Shown one piece after another: positions 26,576 through 35,310 of a DNA stretch of 64,000 nucleotides. Source of the stretch: Natronobacterium texcoconense (GTDB taxonomy: Archaea > Halobacteriota > Halobacteria > Halobacteriales > Natrialbaceae). The notes below the pieces were generated by a model. The model made no database searches, was not told where the DNA came from, and was given only the letters and a program-made list of their open reading frames with translations. Each line of letters opens with the position of its first letter. The stretch's first letter is position 1. The DNA lies in the NCBI RefSeq assembly GCF_900104065.1, contig NZ_FNLC01000001.1:434001-498000 (forward strand). The letters are read 5' to 3'. The position numbers were made by a program, and so were the translations under genes.

Positions 26576-26636
26576 GCGAATTACGCGAGCAGGGAGAGTC
26601 TGGACCGTCCCGCGTTTCTGCCGGACGAGTTGGTGG

Positions 26637-27215
26637 CTACCATTCGTCGCCGAGTGCCGCTTTCGCCCCGCCGTAGCCGCTCGCGGTCGTCCACGTGCGG
26701 CCGCTGTCGACGTGTTCGGCCTCGTAGGAACCGCCACAGGCACCACACCGGTACCGGTCGGGAGATTTCACCGGTTTCGAGGCGCGATGACGCCTCGCTC
26801 GCCAGTCGCAGTTCGACTCGAGACACCGGAGGAGATAGCGTGGGTCGGCAAACGCCTGGCAGTGTCGCGGCGCGTCGAGTTCGGCCGCCCGCTCGTGGAA
26901 CCGCTTCCCGTGGCCGGACTCGCCGAACTGCTGGAACTCCCAGGCGTGGACGAGTTCGTGACGGACGACCGCGGCAAACGCCGGCCAGTCGTAGCGTTCG
27001 TAGGCTCGTCGAGCGAGAACGATCGTCGCCACCTCGCGATCCGCGTTCCACCGGCACGCGCCGGCGCGACGTCGCGCTCGCGAGGAGACGTCCCACTCGA
27101 GGCTCTCGAGGTCGACCGGAAGGTGGTAGTCGCCGTCGCCGTTCGCGACTTCTCGAGCGTGGATTCGGGCACGGGCGACGATTTCGTCGACAAGCGTCGG
27201 CGCGTCGCTGCTCAC
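26637..27215 (-). CDS. SprT-like zinc metalloprotease family protein
   Basis: The 192-residue protein has the zinc-protease motif in VVRHELVHAWEFQQFGESGH (about 84-103, HExxH plus a downstream His). A C-terminal zinc ribbon is formed by CLESNCDW and CGACGGSYE (about 130-165). SprT/Spartan-type proteins digest DNA-crosslinked proteins in other organisms. The start is GTG at 27215. It lies opposite in strand to the flanking genes, converging with the PQQ-propeller gene 61 bp away. Confidence 0.88.
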   Translation of the reverse strand: MSSDAPTLVDEIVARARIHAREVANGDGDYHLPVDLESLEWDVSSRARRRAGACRWNADREVATIVLARRAYERYDWPAFAAVVRHELVHAWEFQQFGESGHGKRFHERAAELDAPRHCQAFADPRYLLRCLESNCDWRARRHRASKPVKSPDRYRCGACGGSYEAEHVDSGRTWTTASGYGGAKAALGDEW

Positions 27216-27307
27216 GGCTCGAGGATCGAAGACGGAGCCCGAAGCTTTTGCGGTCTTGCTGGCCCGGTTCCGGAGTCCCTTTGCCGACGTACCGTCACGA
27301 GTCGCGT

Positions 27308-28252
27308 ATGAGCGACCTTTCCGTCCCGGAGCCGCGACCGCTCGAGCGCGGCGAAACCGTCCGGCCGTCCGTGCTGGTGATGCCGGCCGTGGCCGAACCG
27401 CCGCTCGCAGAGCGAAGGCCGTGGCTCGAGTCTCACGAGGTCGTCGACGCGATCACCGTCCCGGGCTGTTACACCCCGATCTACCTGACGAGCGACGAGA
27501 TCGCGATCACGACGACCGGAATCGGCAAGAGCGACGCGGCGACGACGGTGGCGGCGTTGCTTTCGAATTCGGCCGTCGACCTCTCCGCGGCGTACGTCCT
27601 CTCGACTGGGATCGCCGGCGCGCCGCCAGCAGAAACCGCACTCGGTTCGGTCGTAGTCGCCGACGCCGTCGTCGACTGGGATCGGAAACATCGGTGGGAC
27701 CGCTCGGACTCGAGCGAGGCGTCGTCCGCGACCGACGAACCCCCTATCGACCGACTGGCCTATCGTCCACGGGAGTACGTCCACCGCCTCGAGTCGGATC
27801 TCGTCGATTCGGCACTCGCCGTGGCGGAGTCGGCCCCGCTTTACGAGGACGACGACGTGCTCGCCTACCAGAACCAGTATCCGGACGCCCCCGATTCGGG
27901 ACCGGCCGTCAGGACGGGGACGACGGTCTGTGGCGACGAGTTCTGGCACGGGCCACGTTACGCACGCGAGGTGGAGTGGCTCTGCGAGCAGTACGGCGTC
28001 GCCCCCTACGTCACGACCCAGATGGAAGACGCGGCCACGGCGACGGCACTCGAGCGATTCGGTGCCCTCGAGCGATACCTGTCGATTCGTGCCGTCGCGA
28101 ACTACGACCGGCCGGCGCCTGGCGAGTCGGTGGAGGAAAGTTTCGACGGGACCGACGCGAGCCTCGAGTTAGCGATCGAGAACGCAGCGACCGTGGGATC
28201 GGCGGTAGTTGGGGCGCTGCGTGCGGAAGATCCGCTCGGACTGTTCGGGTAG
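27308..28252 (+). CDS. Purine nucleoside permease (NUP) family protein
   Basis: The 314-residue protein resembles the NUP family: N-terminal RPSVLVMPAVAEPPLAERRP, GCYTPIYLTSDEIAITTTGI (about 57-76), STGIAGAPPAETALGSVVVA and VTTQMEDAATATALERF. The fold and motifs also resemble nucleoside phosphorylases, so despite the family name an enzymatic purine nucleoside-binding role is possible; the sequence has no membrane segments. The ATG at 27308 is preferred because the long upstream open frame is Arg-rich antisense to the SprT gene. Confidence 0.82.
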   Translation: MSDLSVPEPRPLERGETVRPSVLVMPAVAEPPLAERRPWLESHEVVDAITVPGCYTPIYLTSDEIAITTTGIGKSDAATTVAALLSNSAVDLSAAYVLSTGIAGAPPAETALGSVVVADAVVDWDRKHRWDRSDSSEASSATDEPPIDRLAYRPREYVHRLESDLVDSALAVAESAPLYEDDDVLAYQNQYPDAPDSGPAVRTGTTVCGDEFWHGPRYAREVEWLCEQYGVAPYVTTQMEDAATATALERFGALERYLSIRAVANYDRPAPGESVEESFDGTDASLELAIENAATVGSAVVGALRAEDPLGLFG

Positions 28253-28267
28253 AAGGAAGCAGTTCGT

Positions 28268-28678
28268 CTATGGCCAGTCGTCTCTGACCTGTTCGGCGTC
28301 GTCCTCGTCTTGCTCCGTGTGTGTCGCGACGACCCAGTCGGCGGCCTCGGCCGCGTCCTCGAGGGGGAGATACTCCCAGTCGACCTCCTCGGCGAGTTGT
28401 TCGTCCTCCTCGTCGACCCCAATGTAGACGTACCGTTCGGTCTCGAACTGGTCTTTGACGCCCTCGAGACTCTCGCGTTTGCCACGGGGACCGGAGAAAA
28501 AGTCCTGTCGGACGCGGTTTTTGCGCGTGAAGTTCGTCACGACGTAGGTCGGTTTCTCGGAAACGACGCCGATGTACTCGGTCCATCCTCTGGCGTCCTC
28601 GAAGACGCTCTCGGGCGAGGCGAGTTCCTGCAGTGCCTCGAGTTCGAACGCCAGGGTCATGTCCGTGTCGCCGTTCAT
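28268..28678 (-). CDS. Conserved haloarchaeal protein of unknown function
   Basis: The 136-residue soluble acidic protein has a start at 28678 (MNGDTDMTLAFELEALQELA); the ATG at 28660 (MTLAFELEAL) is equally plausible. The body has an alternating beta/alpha look (YIGVVSEKPTYVVTNFTRKN, ERYVYIGVDEEDEQLAEEV). It ends in an acidic tail, EQDEDDAEQVRDDWP. No catalytic motif is visible and I do not assign a family. It converges with the NUP gene, leaving a 15-nt gap. Confidence 0.75.
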   Translation of the reverse strand: MNGDTDMTLAFELEALQELASPESVFEDARGWTEYIGVVSEKPTYVVTNFTRKNRVRQDFFSGPRGKRESLEGVKDQFETERYVYIGVDEEDEQLAEEVDWEYLPLEDAAEAADWVVATHTEQDEDDAEQVRDDWP

Positions 28679-28767
28679 ACGGGATCGAACGCTCGCACCG
28701 GGGAAAACGGCTTCGATACGCCCCTTCGTGGGACGGCTCGACGTGGAGAAAGCGCCGTTTCTGCAGT

Positions 28768-28941
28768 TCAACTGCTGTCGACCAGGAAGTAGTCGGTGAA
28801 GACGGCGACGGTTCCTTCCTCGAGGCTCGTTTCGCTGGCGGGAACCGCGTTCTCTGCCTCGACTACCTCGATGAACTCCTCGAAAGCGTCGGTCTCGAGT
28901 TGGTCGACGTGACGAACGGTCGCGGTCGGATCGATCGACCT
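28768..28941 (-). pseudogene. 57-codon frame with a lost start codon (AGG in place of ATG)
   Basis: The minus frame ending at the TGA 28770-28768 reads like a real haloarchaeal protein end (VDQLETDAFEEFIEVVEAEN then SLEEGTVAVFTDYFLVDSS). Between it and the upstream in-frame stop (28954-28956) there is no ATG, GTG or TTG. Reading back, the frame would begin naturally at the codon AGG (28941-28939) followed by SIDPTATVRH; one T-to-G change from ATG would explain this. A non-canonical start or a chance frame are the alternatives. Function unknown. Confidence 0.4.
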
Positions 28942-29117
28942 GGCGTCGTACCGTCAGATGCTGGCCGCAGAGGTCACTGTTCGACAGTTTCGCTACAGTG
29001 TGTATTGGCACTAACTGACGTCACCTGTCTCGAGGGTTTCGCGGTGGAGTGCGATTTTCGGCCGACGCGGACGAGGCGTCAGGTTGATAGCGCGAGAGTC
29101 CGTCGGATTAGCTGAAC

Positions 29118-30146
29118 ATGCCGTCCGCTCTCGCCGCACCTGTCGTCGACTCGAGCGAAATCGTCGCCCTCGAGTCGACCGGCGTGGCCGCGTTCGCTCC
29201 CGCGATGGTCGGCAGCGTCGGGCTGGCGGACGCACTCGCCTGGATCTCGATCGGTTCGTTCTTCGCCGCCTTGCTCTTCCAGTGGCGCGGTGAGTCCGAC
29301 GTAGCCCGTCGGCTCGGAGCCGCTGCCTGGGTGCTTTTCGGCGTCTTCTGGCTTACGATGGTGCCGTACTACTACGGCGAAGTACAGAGCCCGCTGCAGA
29401 CGGTGCTGGCACTGGCTGCGCTCCCGCTGTGTGCCTACACGGGGTATCTCCTCTTTGCGGGCCGGCAGTCGTTGCTCTTGCTCACCAAGGCAGTCGCGTT
29501 CATGGGTCTGATCTACTTGCCGGCCGAGACGATCCCGTTCGTTCGTGCGTGGTTGATCGAGACGACCGCGGCCCAGACTCACTACGGAATGGAACTGCTC
29601 GGTCACAGTCCAGGCCTCAGTGAGGGTGCCAACGGCTACGAGAGTCGCTTCGACTTCGACCCCGACGAGACGGTCACCGGGCGGACGACCTACATCATCA
29701 TGGCCTGTACGGGCCTGGGGAGTATGGCCATCTTCGGCGGCCTGATCGCGTCCGTCTCGGCCCCGATCAAACGCAAACTGACGGCCTTCGCGCTCGCGAT
29801 CGGCGTCATCTGGTTCCTCAACCTCTCGCGCAACGTCTTCATCGGATTGGCCTCGCCGTGGGGCTGGTTCCAGCAGGACTGGCTCGTCTCGTTCATGACG
29901 ACCTACATGGGAGCCGAGGCAAACCGCGTCTCCTATCTCGTCGCACACAACTACATCTCCCAGTCGCTGTCCGTCGTCGCGCTGATCGGGATCACCTACC
30001 TCATCGTCAAGATCCTCCCCGAGATACTCGCGCCACTCGAGGAGGTGCTCTACATCCTCTCGGGTACCGACTACGACCTCTTCGAGGCGCTCGGCAAAGA
30101 GGAGTATCGACCCGAGCAACCCAGTTCGGGCGTCTCCGCCGATTGA
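29118..30146 (+). CDS. artA: Archaeosortase A
   Basis: The 342-residue polytopic membrane enzyme of the exosortase/archaeosortase family has about eight hydrophobic segments. The candidate catalytic triad is Cys197 (IIMACTGLGSMAIFG), Arg238 (FLNLSRNVFIG) and His277 (YLVAHNYISQS). ArtA removes the PGF-CTERM tail of secreted proteins and allows C-terminal lipid attachment, so it anchors surface proteins such as the S-layer glycoprotein. A probable substrate is encoded in this window at 41908-44679. A phosphoesterase gene begins 7 bp after its stop. Confidence 0.93.
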   Translation: MPSALAAPVVDSSEIVALESTGVAAFAPAMVGSVGLADALAWISIGSFFAALLFQWRGESDVARRLGAAAWVLFGVFWLTMVPYYYGEVQSPLQTVLALAALPLCAYTGYLLFAGRQSLLLLTKAVAFMGLIYLPAETIPFVRAWLIETTAAQTHYGMELLGHSPGLSEGANGYESRFDFDPDETVTGRTTYIIMACTGLGSMAIFGGLIASVSAPIKRKLTAFALAIGVIWFLNLSRNVFIGLASPWGWFQQDWLVSFMTTYMGAEANRVSYLVAHNYISQSLSVVALIGITYLIVKILPEILAPLEEVLYILSGTDYDLFEALGKEEYRPEQPSSGVSAD

Positions 30147-30153
30147 CCCGACC

Positions 30154-30867
30154 GTGACGACCACAGACGTCTACGTTCCGTTCTCCGCCCTCGAGCGGGC
30201 CGCCTTCTTCCCCGACGCCGACGCGCTCGTGATCGCCGACCTCCATCTCGGCCGAGCCGTCGCCTCGAGCGTCGACGCACCGATCGACGACGGCGAGGAC
30301 GTACGCCAGCGACTCGCTGACCTGCTCGAGCGCACCGATGCCGCGACTGTCGTCGTCGCCGGCGACCTGTTACACTCGTTCGATCGCGTGCCACGCGGCG
30401 TCGAACGAGACCTCGAGGCACTCGAGGCGACAGTCGACGACCGAGACGCCGACCTCGTCGTGACGCCGGGGAACCACGACACGATGCTCGAGGACGTTTT
30501 CGACGGCGAGACGGCCGACGAGTACCGTCTGTCCGACGGCGAGACGGTCGTCTGTCACGGTCACGAACCGCCAGAAATCGACGCCGAGAGGTACGTCGTC
30601 GGCCACGACCATCCGGCCCTGTCGGTCGACGGCCGGAAACTCCCCTGTGTTCTCTACGGCCCCGGCGTCTACGATGGCGCGGACGTGCTCGTGCTCCCGG
30701 CGTTTACCCGACTCGCTGGCGGCGCGACGGTCAACGGGATGTCCGCTCGAGACTTCCAGACGCCGCTCGCGGGAGACGCCGACGCCTTCTATCCGGCAGT
30801 CCGGGACGAAGAGAGCGAGGAGACGCTGTGGTTTCCGCCGCTCGGAGAGTGTCGGCGGTTGCTGTGA
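30154..30867 (+). CDS. Metallophosphoesterase (calcineurin-like)
   Basis: The 237-residue protein has metal motifs in the classical order: DLHLGRA (about 29), GDLLHSF (about 70), GNHDTM (about 108), CHGHEPPE (about 132) and a final GHDHPAL (about 150). It belongs to the ICC/YfcE-like soluble phosphoesterases that hydrolyse phosphodiesters or phosphomonoesters; the substrate is unknown. The start is a GTG at 30154, 7 nt after the archaeosortase stop, indicating cotranscription. Confidence 0.9.
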   Translation: MTTTDVYVPFSALERAAFFPDADALVIADLHLGRAVASSVDAPIDDGEDVRQRLADLLERTDAATVVVAGDLLHSFDRVPRGVERDLEALEATVDDRDADLVVTPGNHDTMLEDVFDGETADEYRLSDGETVVCHGHEPPEIDAERYVVGHDHPALSVDGRKLPCVLYGPGVYDGADVLVLPAFTRLAGGATVNGMSARDFQTPLAGDADAFYPAVRDEESEETLWFPPLGECRRLL

Positions 30868-30871
30868 ATCG

Positions 30872-32164
30872 TCAGTAGAGACAGCGCCCTGCAATCTCGC
30901 GTGTACACGGCTCGAGTGCTACGACTTCGCCCAGTGCAGAGACGAAGAGCCGGTCGTCGGCCACCGCGAACGGTGCTCGTTCGGTCACGTTCGACTGGAT
31001 CGACGCAAACTCGAGTTCCTCGCCCGTGTCGGGATCGAGAACGGCCACGCCGTTTTGCCTGTCCCGTCCGCCGCCGGTACCGACGTACAGCAGGTCGTCG
31101 GTGACTACGGGTCGTGTCCCGGTTGGATAGCCGGATTCGGACTGTCGCCACCGCTGCTCGCCGGTTTCGGCGTCGCGAGCGACGAAGGCCTCGAGTCCCT
31201 CGCGGGCGTAGACGGTCCCGTCGGCGACGGCGAGTTGTCGCCCGGATCGGTCCCCGTCGCCCGTCCGCCGCCAGCGTTCGTCGCCAGTCGCCGCGTCCAG
31301 CGCAGCGACGAACGAGAGTCGGTCGTCGTCGGTCTCTCCGGGGACGAACACACGGCCATCGGCGACGGTCGGCGGGCCCGTCGCCGGAACGTCGGTCTCC
31401 CACTCGAGTTCGCCCGTGGCAGCCTCGAGTGCGACGACGCGTTCGCCCAGCAACGAGACGTAGACGGTGTCGTCCGTGACTGCAGGTGAGTACGTCCAGC
31501 CGTACTCCAGCGAATCTGGGACGTCGTACCGCCAGCGGACGTCGCCAGTCTCGTCGTCGACAGCGTACACTCCCTCCGACGTCTCCGTGCCTCGAGTGAT
31601 CGATGCCGTCGAGACGAAGACGGTGTCACCGGCGACGACTGGCTGTCCCGAGACGAGATTACTGCCGTTCGGAACGCCGTCTATCGGACAGTGCCAGCGG
31701 CGGTCGCCCTCGAGCGTGAAACTGTGGAGGCCGTCGAATGCGAGGACGGACAGCGAGCCGTCGGCGGCGACCAGCGAGTCGCGGTAGAGAAATTCGGATG
31801 TCGACTCGTCGTACTCCGTCACGGTGAACCTCTCGAGCGTCTCACCGGTAGCAGCGTCGAGGACGCGGACGACGACGTGCTGTGAGCCGTCGTCTTCGAC
31901 TGCTGGATGGCAGACGTACAGCCGTTCGTCGACCAGTACGGGTGTGGAATGCACGTACGCGTTTCCTCGAGGAACGTCGGCTCGCCACGACGTCGTGAGC
32001 GAGGAGCCAGGCCCGTCGCTCTCGGGTACGAAGCCAGTGTTGGTATCGTCGTATCCCGCACGTGGCCAACGTCCCGTAACTGGATCTTCGTCACCGAGAC
32101 AGCCGGCTATCGTTCCGAGACCGCCGGCAGCCAGCGTAGCGAGGACGGCTCGTCTGGAGGGCAT
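30872..32164 (-). CDS. Tat lipoprotein with PQQ-like beta-propeller
   Basis: The 430-residue protein starts MPSRRAVLATLAAGGLGTIA followed by GC, a twin-arginine signal with lipobox Cys at about residue 22. Propeller repeats are visible, such as VLDAATGETLERF, VDDETGDVRWRYDV, LEAATGELEWETDV, LDAATGDERWRRTG and LDPDTGEELEF. The open frame continues upstream as Arg-rich sequence, which is not part of the protein. It probably binds ligands or scaffolds complexes on the cell surface. It is a distant relative of the protein at 25241. Confidence 0.87.
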   Translation of the reverse strand: MPSRRAVLATLAAGGLGTIAGCLGDEDPVTGRWPRAGYDDTNTGFVPESDGPGSSLTTSWRADVPRGNAYVHSTPVLVDERLYVCHPAVEDDGSQHVVVRVLDAATGETLERFTVTEYDESTSEFLYRDSLVAADGSLSVLAFDGLHSFTLEGDRRWHCPIDGVPNGSNLVSGQPVVAGDTVFVSTASITRGTETSEGVYAVDDETGDVRWRYDVPDSLEYGWTYSPAVTDDTVYVSLLGERVVALEAATGELEWETDVPATGPPTVADGRVFVPGETDDDRLSFVAALDAATGDERWRRTGDGDRSGRQLAVADGTVYAREGLEAFVARDAETGEQRWRQSESGYPTGTRPVVTDDLLYVGTGGGRDRQNGVAVLDPDTGEELEFASIQSNVTERAPFAVADDRLFVSALGEVVALEPCTREIAGRCLY

Positions 32165-32189
32165 TACGTCTTGCAAACTGATTGGCAAG

Positions 32190-32195
32190 AAAAAA
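32190..32195 (-). terminator. T6 tract after the EamA-like gene
   Basis: On the minus strand a TTTTTT run follows the stop at 32212 by about 17 nt and precedes the start of the next minus-strand gene, as in archaeal oligo-T terminators. Confidence 0.5.
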
Positions 32196-32211
32196 GGACA
32201 GCGATTACCGA

Positions 32212-32625
32212 TCAGGACGCGACGAGGACGACCGCGATCACGGCGAGCAACAGTCCGACGACGTTCGTCGGCGTGAGCGCGGCGTCGAAGTAGAGAACGC
32301 CGACGATCGCGGGGATAACGAAATAAAGCGCCGCGATCGCCGACACGATCGCCATGTTGCCGTGCGTAAGTCCGGCGTAGAAACTGATCGTTCCGACCGC
32401 GAGAAAGGCACCCGACAGCAACGCGAACACGACGTCGACTCGACTGCCGACGATGGGCCGTCGCGTCGCGAGTACGTAGCTGCCGACGATCCCGAGACTC
32501 GCCACGTACGAGAGCAACACCGCGTTGACCGGCGTGAGCGACCGCGTCGCGACGCCTGCCGCTACTGCCCAGCCGCCAAACAGGAGCAACGCACCGACTG
32601 CGAGTACGATCGAGATGCTGGTCAC
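32212..32625 (-). CDS. EamA/DMT-type small membrane transporter
   Basis: The 137-residue protein has about five hydrophobic helices, e.g. ISIVLAVGALLLFGGWAVAA, VNAVLLSYVASLGIVGSYVL and LYFVIPAIVGVLYFDAALTP. The last strongly resembles the C-terminal signature of EamA domains (IPAIVGVLYFDAALTPTNVV). It is a single EamA unit of about five helices, so it presumably works as a dimer. The exported compound is unknown. A minus-strand oligo-T tract follows the stop. Confidence 0.82.
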   Translation of the reverse strand: MTSISIVLAVGALLLFGGWAVAAGVATRSLTPVNAVLLSYVASLGIVGSYVLATRRPIVGSRVDVVFALLSGAFLAVGTISFYAGLTHGNMAIVSAIAALYFVIPAIVGVLYFDAALTPTNVVGLLLAVIAVVLVAS

Positions 32626-32699
32626 AGGACACGGCTGTGCGTTCGTGCAGAAAAGACTCTCGCTCTCGAGAACCCTTCACGTCCCAACACTTCTGGCGA

Positions 32700-33980
32700 T
32701 TATCGGGAGAGATCCTCGAGTACGGCCTTCGCCGCCTCCTGCCCGCTTTCCATCGCACCCTGGATCGACGACCAGTGGGTGTAGTCGCCGGCCAGGTAGA
32801 CCGGACCGTCCGGATCGCGGGTACCGGGCAGGTCGTCGTGGATACCCGGTGGCTGGTCGAACTGGGCGAACGGGACGCGTTCGGTGTGGACGTGCTCGAA
32901 TCCGTCGAGAGAGCGTTGGGGATACCACGACTCGAGAGCCGATCGACTCCGGTCGGCCAGTTCCTCGTCGTCGGCGTCGGGCTCGCCGAGGTAGGTTCCG
33001 CTGAGCAGGATTCGATCGTCGGGTGCGTACTCGGGGGCAACCTCGCTGTGGGGGACGATCTGGTTCGGCCCGTCGTCGCCGGCGTTCAGCAGGAGTCGCT
33101 TGCCGGTCTCGAGTTCGACCCGTTCGGGGAGGGTGTAGTACTGGGTGACACAGCCACGGCCGTCGGTCGGGATCGCGTCCACGCCGGTGAGGTCGCGGGC
33201 GGTCGGCGGGTCAGTCGCGACGACGACCGCGTCGGCCTCGTGTTCGCCGTTGCTGGCCCGTACCGTCACACTCGAGTCGTCGACGGTCGAGACCGACTCG
33301 ACCTCGTCGCCCGTTTGGATTGTCGCTCCCTCGTCCCGTACGCGGTCGGCCAGTTGTGCCGGAATCGCACCCATTCCCTCGGCCGGAACCGCGATCGATC
33401 CCGTCGCGAGCGTCCGGAACGTGTACTCGAAGACTCGCTTCGAGGTCGACAGCGACCGATCGAGCGTGATCCCGCCGTAGAAGGGTTCGACGAAGTTCTC
33501 GAGGAACCGATCCGAGAACCCTCGATCGCGAAGGTAGGAGTCGATCGACTCGTCGGAGCCGCGGAATATCTCCTCGAGATCGGTTCGTCGAAGCGTCCAC
33601 TGGAGGCGTGCGACGCGAAGTTTGTCCGAGAGGGAGACGTCGGGGTTGAAAAGCGTCGCTCCCAGCGCACTCGGCTCCCGGAGCGGATCCGAAAGCGTCG
33701 AGCGGTGGTTCGGCCGGGCGATCGTCGCTCCCGGCGAGAACCGACGGAGATCGAGGTCGTCGAGGTCCAGTTCCCGCTTCACTGCTGGATAGTCGGTAAA
33801 AAGCACCTGGAACCCGCGATCGAACCGGAAGCCGTTCCGTTCGACCGTCCGGACGCGGCCACCGACCGTCTCCGCCCGTTCGAGAAGCGTGACCTCGAGG
33901 CCGGCACCTGCGAGATGCCGTGTTGCGACGAGTCCAGCGAGTCCGCCACCGACGACGATCGCGCGCGAAGTCGACTGCAT
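32700..33980 (-). CDS. FAD-dependent amine-oxidase/phytoene-desaturase-like oxidoreductase
   Basis: The 426-residue protein has an N-terminal dinucleotide-binding fold (AIVVGGGLAGLVATRHLAGA, then ERAETVGGRVRTVE). The GG-doublet motif (GGRVRT) and a C-terminal FAD site (VYLAGDYTHWSSIQGAMESG) place it in the FAD-dependent desaturase/amine-oxidase superfamily. Carotenoid or other isoprenoid substrates are plausible in haloarchaea but not proved. The start at 33980 (MQSTSRAIVVGGG) fits the fold. Confidence 0.87.
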   Translation of the reverse strand: MQSTSRAIVVGGGLAGLVATRHLAGAGLEVTLLERAETVGGRVRTVERNGFRFDRGFQVLFTDYPAVKRELDLDDLDLRRFSPGATIARPNHRSTLSDPLREPSALGATLFNPDVSLSDKLRVARLQWTLRRTDLEEIFRGSDESIDSYLRDRGFSDRFLENFVEPFYGGITLDRSLSTSKRVFEYTFRTLATGSIAVPAEGMGAIPAQLADRVRDEGATIQTGDEVESVSTVDDSSVTVRASNGEHEADAVVVATDPPTARDLTGVDAIPTDGRGCVTQYYTLPERVELETGKRLLLNAGDDGPNQIVPHSEVAPEYAPDDRILLSGTYLGEPDADDEELADRSRSALESWYPQRSLDGFEHVHTERVPFAQFDQPPGIHDDLPGTRDPDGPVYLAGDYTHWSSIQGAMESGQEAAKAVLEDLSR

Positions 33981-34031
33981 GGCCGAGAGTTGGTGTCGAC
34001 GATATAAAATCGTGGACCAAACCACGCAACG

Positions 34032-35207
34032 TTACAACTCGAGATCGAACGCCCAGTTCACGACGAGCGCCAGGAACGCGAGCACGAGCAAGCCGCCGAG
34101 GAGGGCGAAGGAGACGCCCCAGCCGAAGACGTCCGCGACGAGGCCGACCACAACCGATCCGGACGACGCCGTGACGAGGTAGACGGTTCTGACGAGGCCG
34201 AAGCCGGCCCCGCGTTCGGCGTCGCCGAGAACGGTCAGGAACCGCGGCAACAGCGCGGCCTCGAAGCTCATCGCGATCCCGAGCAGGGCCAGGCCGACCG
34301 CCACGGCGACGAGTCCCTGACCGGTGATCAGCAGGCCGATCCCGACTGCGCCGGCGAGCAGACAGCCGGCAGTCGCCCGATCCTGGCCGAACCGGTCCGA
34401 GACGACGCCGACGCCGACCTGAGCGATCCCCTGAGCGACGAAGTAGGCGGAAAAGCCGGTCGCCGCGAGCGTCGGCGAGTACTCGTGATGTGCCATCAAG
34501 AAGACCGGCAGGAACGACGCTACACCCTGCCAGACGAACTCACCGACGATCGCGATGAACAGGCTAAATGCGATCACGGGACGGGAGAGCAACTCGAGGA
34601 CCGACTCGAGTTCGATTCGGTCGCGCATCGATTCGTCGGGTCGCTGGGGTTCCGTCGGCCGGACGAAGAGATAGATGAGGACGAACGAGGGGACGCCGAC
34701 GGCGACGGTGAGCGCGATCGCCGGCCGCCAGCCGTAGGTGACACCCACCCACGCGACGACGATGGGGGCGACCAGGCCAGCGACCGTCGCGCCCGAATTG
34801 TGTATTCCGATCGCGGTGCCGACGTTGTCGTGGATCCGTGAGAGAAGCGTCGTCGCGACGCTGTAGTGCAGGCCCGCGACGGCTCCGAGAACGAGCGTCG
34901 CGACGACGAAGGCCGGGAACGCCGGTGCGAGCGCGATAAAGAGGCTCGCGGCCGCGGTTCCGCCGACCGCGACCAGGATGGTCTTTCGCTCGCCGAACCG
35001 GTCACCGATCACGCCGCTCGGGTACTGCGTCAGTCCGTAGGCGAGCCACATCCCCGTCAGCGCGGCCCCGATGACGGCGTTCGAGACGTCGAACTCTCCG
35101 GTGATCTCGGGGACGACCGGACTGATCGCGAGTCGTCCGAACATCACCACGAAGAACGCGAGCGTACACAGCAGGAGGACGGTATTTCGGTAGCGCCAGC
35201 GCATCAT
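34032..35207 (-). CDS. MFS transporter
   Basis: The 391-residue protein has about 12 membrane segments. Major-facilitator features are the loop motif GVIGDRFGERKTILV (about 62-76) and a second-half equivalent VVSDRFGQDRAT near 263. An N-terminal FFVVMFGRLAISPVVPEITG opens it. Two adjacent ATGs (35207 and 35204) are possible starts. A second MFS gene lies upstream on the same strand 103 bp away, so they may be coexpressed. Substrates unknown. Confidence 0.88.
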   Translation of the reverse strand: MMRWRYRNTVLLLCTLAFFVVMFGRLAISPVVPEITGEFDVSNAVIGAALTGMWLAYGLTQYPSGVIGDRFGERKTILVAVGGTAAASLFIALAPAFPAFVVATLVLGAVAGLHYSVATTLLSRIHDNVGTAIGIHNSGATVAGLVAPIVVAWVGVTYGWRPAIALTVAVGVPSFVLIYLFVRPTEPQRPDESMRDRIELESVLELLSRPVIAFSLFIAIVGEFVWQGVASFLPVFLMAHHEYSPTLAATGFSAYFVAQGIAQVGVGVVSDRFGQDRATAGCLLAGAVGIGLLITGQGLVAVAVGLALLGIAMSFEAALLPRFLTVLGDAERGAGFGLVRTVYLVTASSGSVVVGLVADVFGWGVSFALLGGLLVLAFLALVVNWAFDLEL

Positions 35208-35310
35208 CGATGACTTTCCCTCGTGCCGCCTCGAGCCGACTGGACTCGAGGACGGCGTGTTCGATCGTCAGTCACGCGAGATAGTCAAGAAAGTAGTGAT
35301 ATTTACGTCG

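Noticed and set aside
26630-27307. N-terminal extension of the purine nucleoside permease-like gene
   Set aside because: It is Arg/Ser-rich sequence antisense to the SprT-like gene, whose HExxH motif is clear.
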